6,007 bases of DNA from JBNJEM01 sp051745935 (lineage in GTDB: Bacteria > Planctomycetota > Planctomycetia > Pirellulales > Pirellulaceae), in NCBI GenBank assembly GCA_051745935.1, contig JBNJEM010000503.1, positions 1 to 6,007 on the forward strand, read 5' to 3'. Below the pieces are notes generated by a model. The model was not told where the DNA came from. It did not search any database and saw only the letters and a program-made list of their open reading frames with translations. Each line of letters starts with the position of its first letter. Positions within the stretch are counted from its first letter, which is position 1. The position numbers and the translations under genes were made by a program. Positions 4,361-6,007 of the stretch are shown here, piece by piece.

Positions 4361-5872
4361 ATGATTCACTCAAGCGATCGTTATCAAGAGGGCGGCAGTC
4401 GATCTCTCAAAACCGGGTCTGCCGACATTCTTCTGGGCATGCAACCGGATGCTCAACTGACGACGAATACATTGCGGCACCTAGGGCACGTATTTTACCG
4501 CTATCGCTTTCGCATGTTGGGCTTTTTCGCATGCGTCATGGGTGCCGTGGTGACCGCCCTGGTCTACTGGCCGCGCACGTACACTTCGGAGGCCAAGTTG
4601 CTGGTGCGGGTGGGACGGTCCAGTATTGCGGTGGATCCGACGGTCACAACCGGCCAGGTAATCTCTTTGCAGGACACGCGGCAGACGGAAGTTGCTTCGG
4701 CGTTGGAGGTGATTGCCAGCCGTTCCACGCTAGAGACTGTCGTCGACACTGCAATGGCGGATAAGCCATTTCCAACGCCGCTGGAACGGGACAAGGCCCT
4801 GAATCGGTTGGAAGGCAATCTCTCGTTGAGTAATCCGGAGCAGTCGAGTGTTATTGTCGTGACTTATGACGACGAATCGCCCGAGGGCGCCCGACGAGTT
4901 GTCGACAAACTGGTGAAGACGTTCCTCAACGAGCATTTGCGCGTCAACAGTGCGCCGGGATCCTTCGAGTTTTTTGAAGAGCAGGCGGAGGTTCTGAAAG
5001 CACAGTGGGAACAAGCGACACGGGAGCTAGAGGAAGCGAAGAACGAGTACCAGTTAGCGTCCATCGATGGGCGCCGCGTGATGCTCGAACAACAGCTGGC
5101 GCAAATTGAGCAGAAACAAATCAACAATCAGGTGTCGTTGGCGACGACGGAAGCCAAGATCGCGACGTTGCGGGGCCAAGGGGAGGAAGTACCTAACTCG
5201 TTGGTGCGGGACTTCGCACTCGGTTTACCGTCGGAGGAATCCAACACGATGCGACAGCAGCTATTCCAGCTTGAAAATCGAGAAAAGGAACTGTTGTCTC
5301 GCTATCGCTCCGACCATCCTGAAGTCGTGGCCGTTCGAGAGCAAATTGACCAGACATCGTCCGCGTTGGATACGCAACGTTTCGATCGTTCTCAAGCCAC
5401 CTCGGCAGCGCTACTGACGGAAGTCGTGGAGCAGCGTGTGCTCCGGGCGGAACAGTCCTCTTTGGCTCAACACCACGAAGACGTGCACCATCACCTTGCC
5501 GATTTGAACCACCAGGAGACTCACATCCGGGACTTGCAGCGCCAGGCGGAGATCCTAGATGCGAAATATCAGAGATACGTGGACAGTCTCGAGCAGACCC
5601 GCATTCAGCGGGAGTTGGAGCAAGACGAGATTTCCAACATCAGCGTGATTCAACCTGCCAGTCTGGTCGTGAAGCCCACGTCGCCGAAGAAGGGGCTGGT
5701 TTTGGCACTGGGACTGTTTCTAGCCACGTGCGGTAGCTTGGGACTGGCTCTTGTATCAGAAAGACTCGACAGCTCATTGCGATATCCGAGTCAAATCGAG
5801 CAATGCTTTGAGGTTCCGTTGCTCACATCCATTCCTCGCACGCGCAAAAAGCTCAAAATCGCGCAAGGGTGA
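4361..5872 (+). CDS. Wzz/GumC-type polysaccharide chain-length/co-polymerase protein
   Basis: A 503-residue inner-membrane protein from the chosen ATG. After a polar N-terminus comes membrane segment 1 (about 52-70, MLGFFACVMGAVVTALVYW), then the typical Wzz strand YTSEAKLLVRVGR (74-86). A long Glu/Gln/Arg-rich periplasmic region follows, mostly coiled coil (about 200-425). Next are the Pro motif KPTSPKK (438-444), membrane segment 2 (about 445-465) and a short cytoplasmic tail of some 38 residues. There is no Walker motif or Tyr-rich tail, so the kinase part of Wzc is absent; this is the GumC-like split form. Such proteins form the periplasmic ring that sets EPS chain length and links polymerase to the Wza-type channel. 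An unusual His cluster lies at 371-388. The ribosome-binding site at 4361 is weak. The ATG at 4439 (477 residues) is possible; the GTG at 4130 and ATG at 4229 only add a non-protein-like extension. The next gene starts seven bases after the stop, so they should be co-transcribed. Confidence 0.87.
   Translation: MIHSSDRYQEGGSRSLKTGSADILLGMQPDAQLTTNTLRHLGHVFYRYRFRMLGFFACVMGAVVTALVYWPRTYTSEAKLLVRVGRSSIAVDPTVTTGQVISLQDTRQTEVASALEVIASRSTLETVVDTAMADKPFPTPLERDKALNRLEGNLSLSNPEQSSVIVVTYDDESPEGARRVVDKLVKTFLNEHLRVNSAPGSFEFFEEQAEVLKAQWEQATRELEEAKNEYQLASIDGRRVMLEQQLAQIEQKQINNQVSLATTEAKIATLRGQGEEVPNSLVRDFALGLPSEESNTMRQQLFQLENREKELLSRYRSDHPEVVAVREQIDQTSSALDTQRFDRSQATSAALLTEVVEQRVLRAEQSSLAQHHEDVHHHLADLNHQETHIRDLQRQAEILDAKYQRYVDSLEQTRIQRELEQDEISNISVIQPASLVVKPTSPKKGLVLALGLFLATCGSLGLALVSERLDSSLRYPSQIEQCFEVPLLTSIPRTRKKLKIAQG
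5865..5869 (+). promoter_or_regulatory. Candidate ribosome-binding site of the next gene, inside the end of the wzz-like gene
   Basis: AAGGG overlaps the last codons of the wzz-like gene and stands ten bases before the ATG at 5880. The spacing is a little long, but the placement suggests translational coupling. Confidence 0.35.
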
Positions 5873-5879
5873 CCGAAAG

Positions 5880-6007
5880 ATGATCCCAACAAAGGTGGAA
5901 ACGCCGCGGCGTTTAAACGTCGAAGCGGTGACGCTGCCACGGGCTGACCTACCAACTGAGGAGCACTTTCATTCCCTGCTGCGCGGCCTTCCGTGGCCGC
6001 CGACGGG
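5880..6007 (+). CDS. 5' end of an unidentified gene, cut by the window edge
   Basis: The frame opens at ATG 5880, seven bases after the TGA of the wzz-like gene, and stays open for 42 codons to the end of the window. The visible part reads MIPTKVETPRRLNVEAVTLP and continues with an acidic/His stretch (TEEHFH) and LLRGLPWPP. No signal peptide, membrane segment or recognisable motif is present. In loci with a kinase-less GumC-type protein the next gene often encodes the CpsD/Wzc-like ATPase (BY-kinase), which would fit. However, no Walker motif lies within this fragment, so that is only a positional guess. A glycosyltransferase or other EPS enzyme is equally possible. Confidence 0.6.
   Translation, partial: MIPTKVETPRRLNVEAVTLPRADLPTEEHFHSLLRGLPWPPT

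Overview
The window carries part of an exopolysaccharide (EPS) synthesis and export locus, probably from a planctomycete (Pirellulales-like). This placement is an inference from three things: a lipoprotein-type Wza homologue with a very long N-terminal extension before the lipobox, long GC-rich intergenic gaps, and REP-like hairpins of the GACGGG...CCCGTC type. No rRNA or other marker gene is present to confirm it. I see no transposase, integrase, tRNA or CRISPR array.

Layout: (1) 1-500 has no convincing gene and is packed with palindromes. Its main item is a 205-bp element bounded by 54-nt imperfect inverted repeats (50-103 and 201-254). (2) 501-980 (+) is a small PilZ-domain protein, a probable c-di-GMP receptor, with a GTG start. 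(3) 981-1093 is the gap between convergent genes and holds a third copy of the REP-like hairpin. (4) 1094-2464 (-) is a Wza-type outer-membrane polysaccharide export lipoprotein. (5) 2465-3001 is a 537-bp gap between divergent genes. (6) 3002-3643 (+) is a PIG-L/LmbE-family deacetylase. (7) 3644-4360 is a 717-bp gap. Its first 290 bases carry four inverted repeats, followed by a good sigma70-type promoter (TTGACA-17-TAGACT) and a leader of about 330 nt that can fold. (8) 4361-5872 (+) is a Wzz/GumC-type chain-length/co-polymerase protein with two membrane segments, a long coiled coil and no kinase domain. (9) 5880-6007 (+) is the start of a further gene, cut by the window edge and probably in the same operon.

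How the genes may work together (inference from families and position): the inner-membrane Wzz/GumC protein and the outer-membrane Wza-like protein would form the trans-envelope export route for an EPS. The PIG-L enzyme would remove acetyl groups from an N-acetylated sugar or glycolipid intermediate. The PilZ protein offers a possible link to c-di-GMP control. The usual wza-wzc operon is broken up here: the export lipoprotein is on the opposite strand, and the Wzz gene has its own promoter and long leader.
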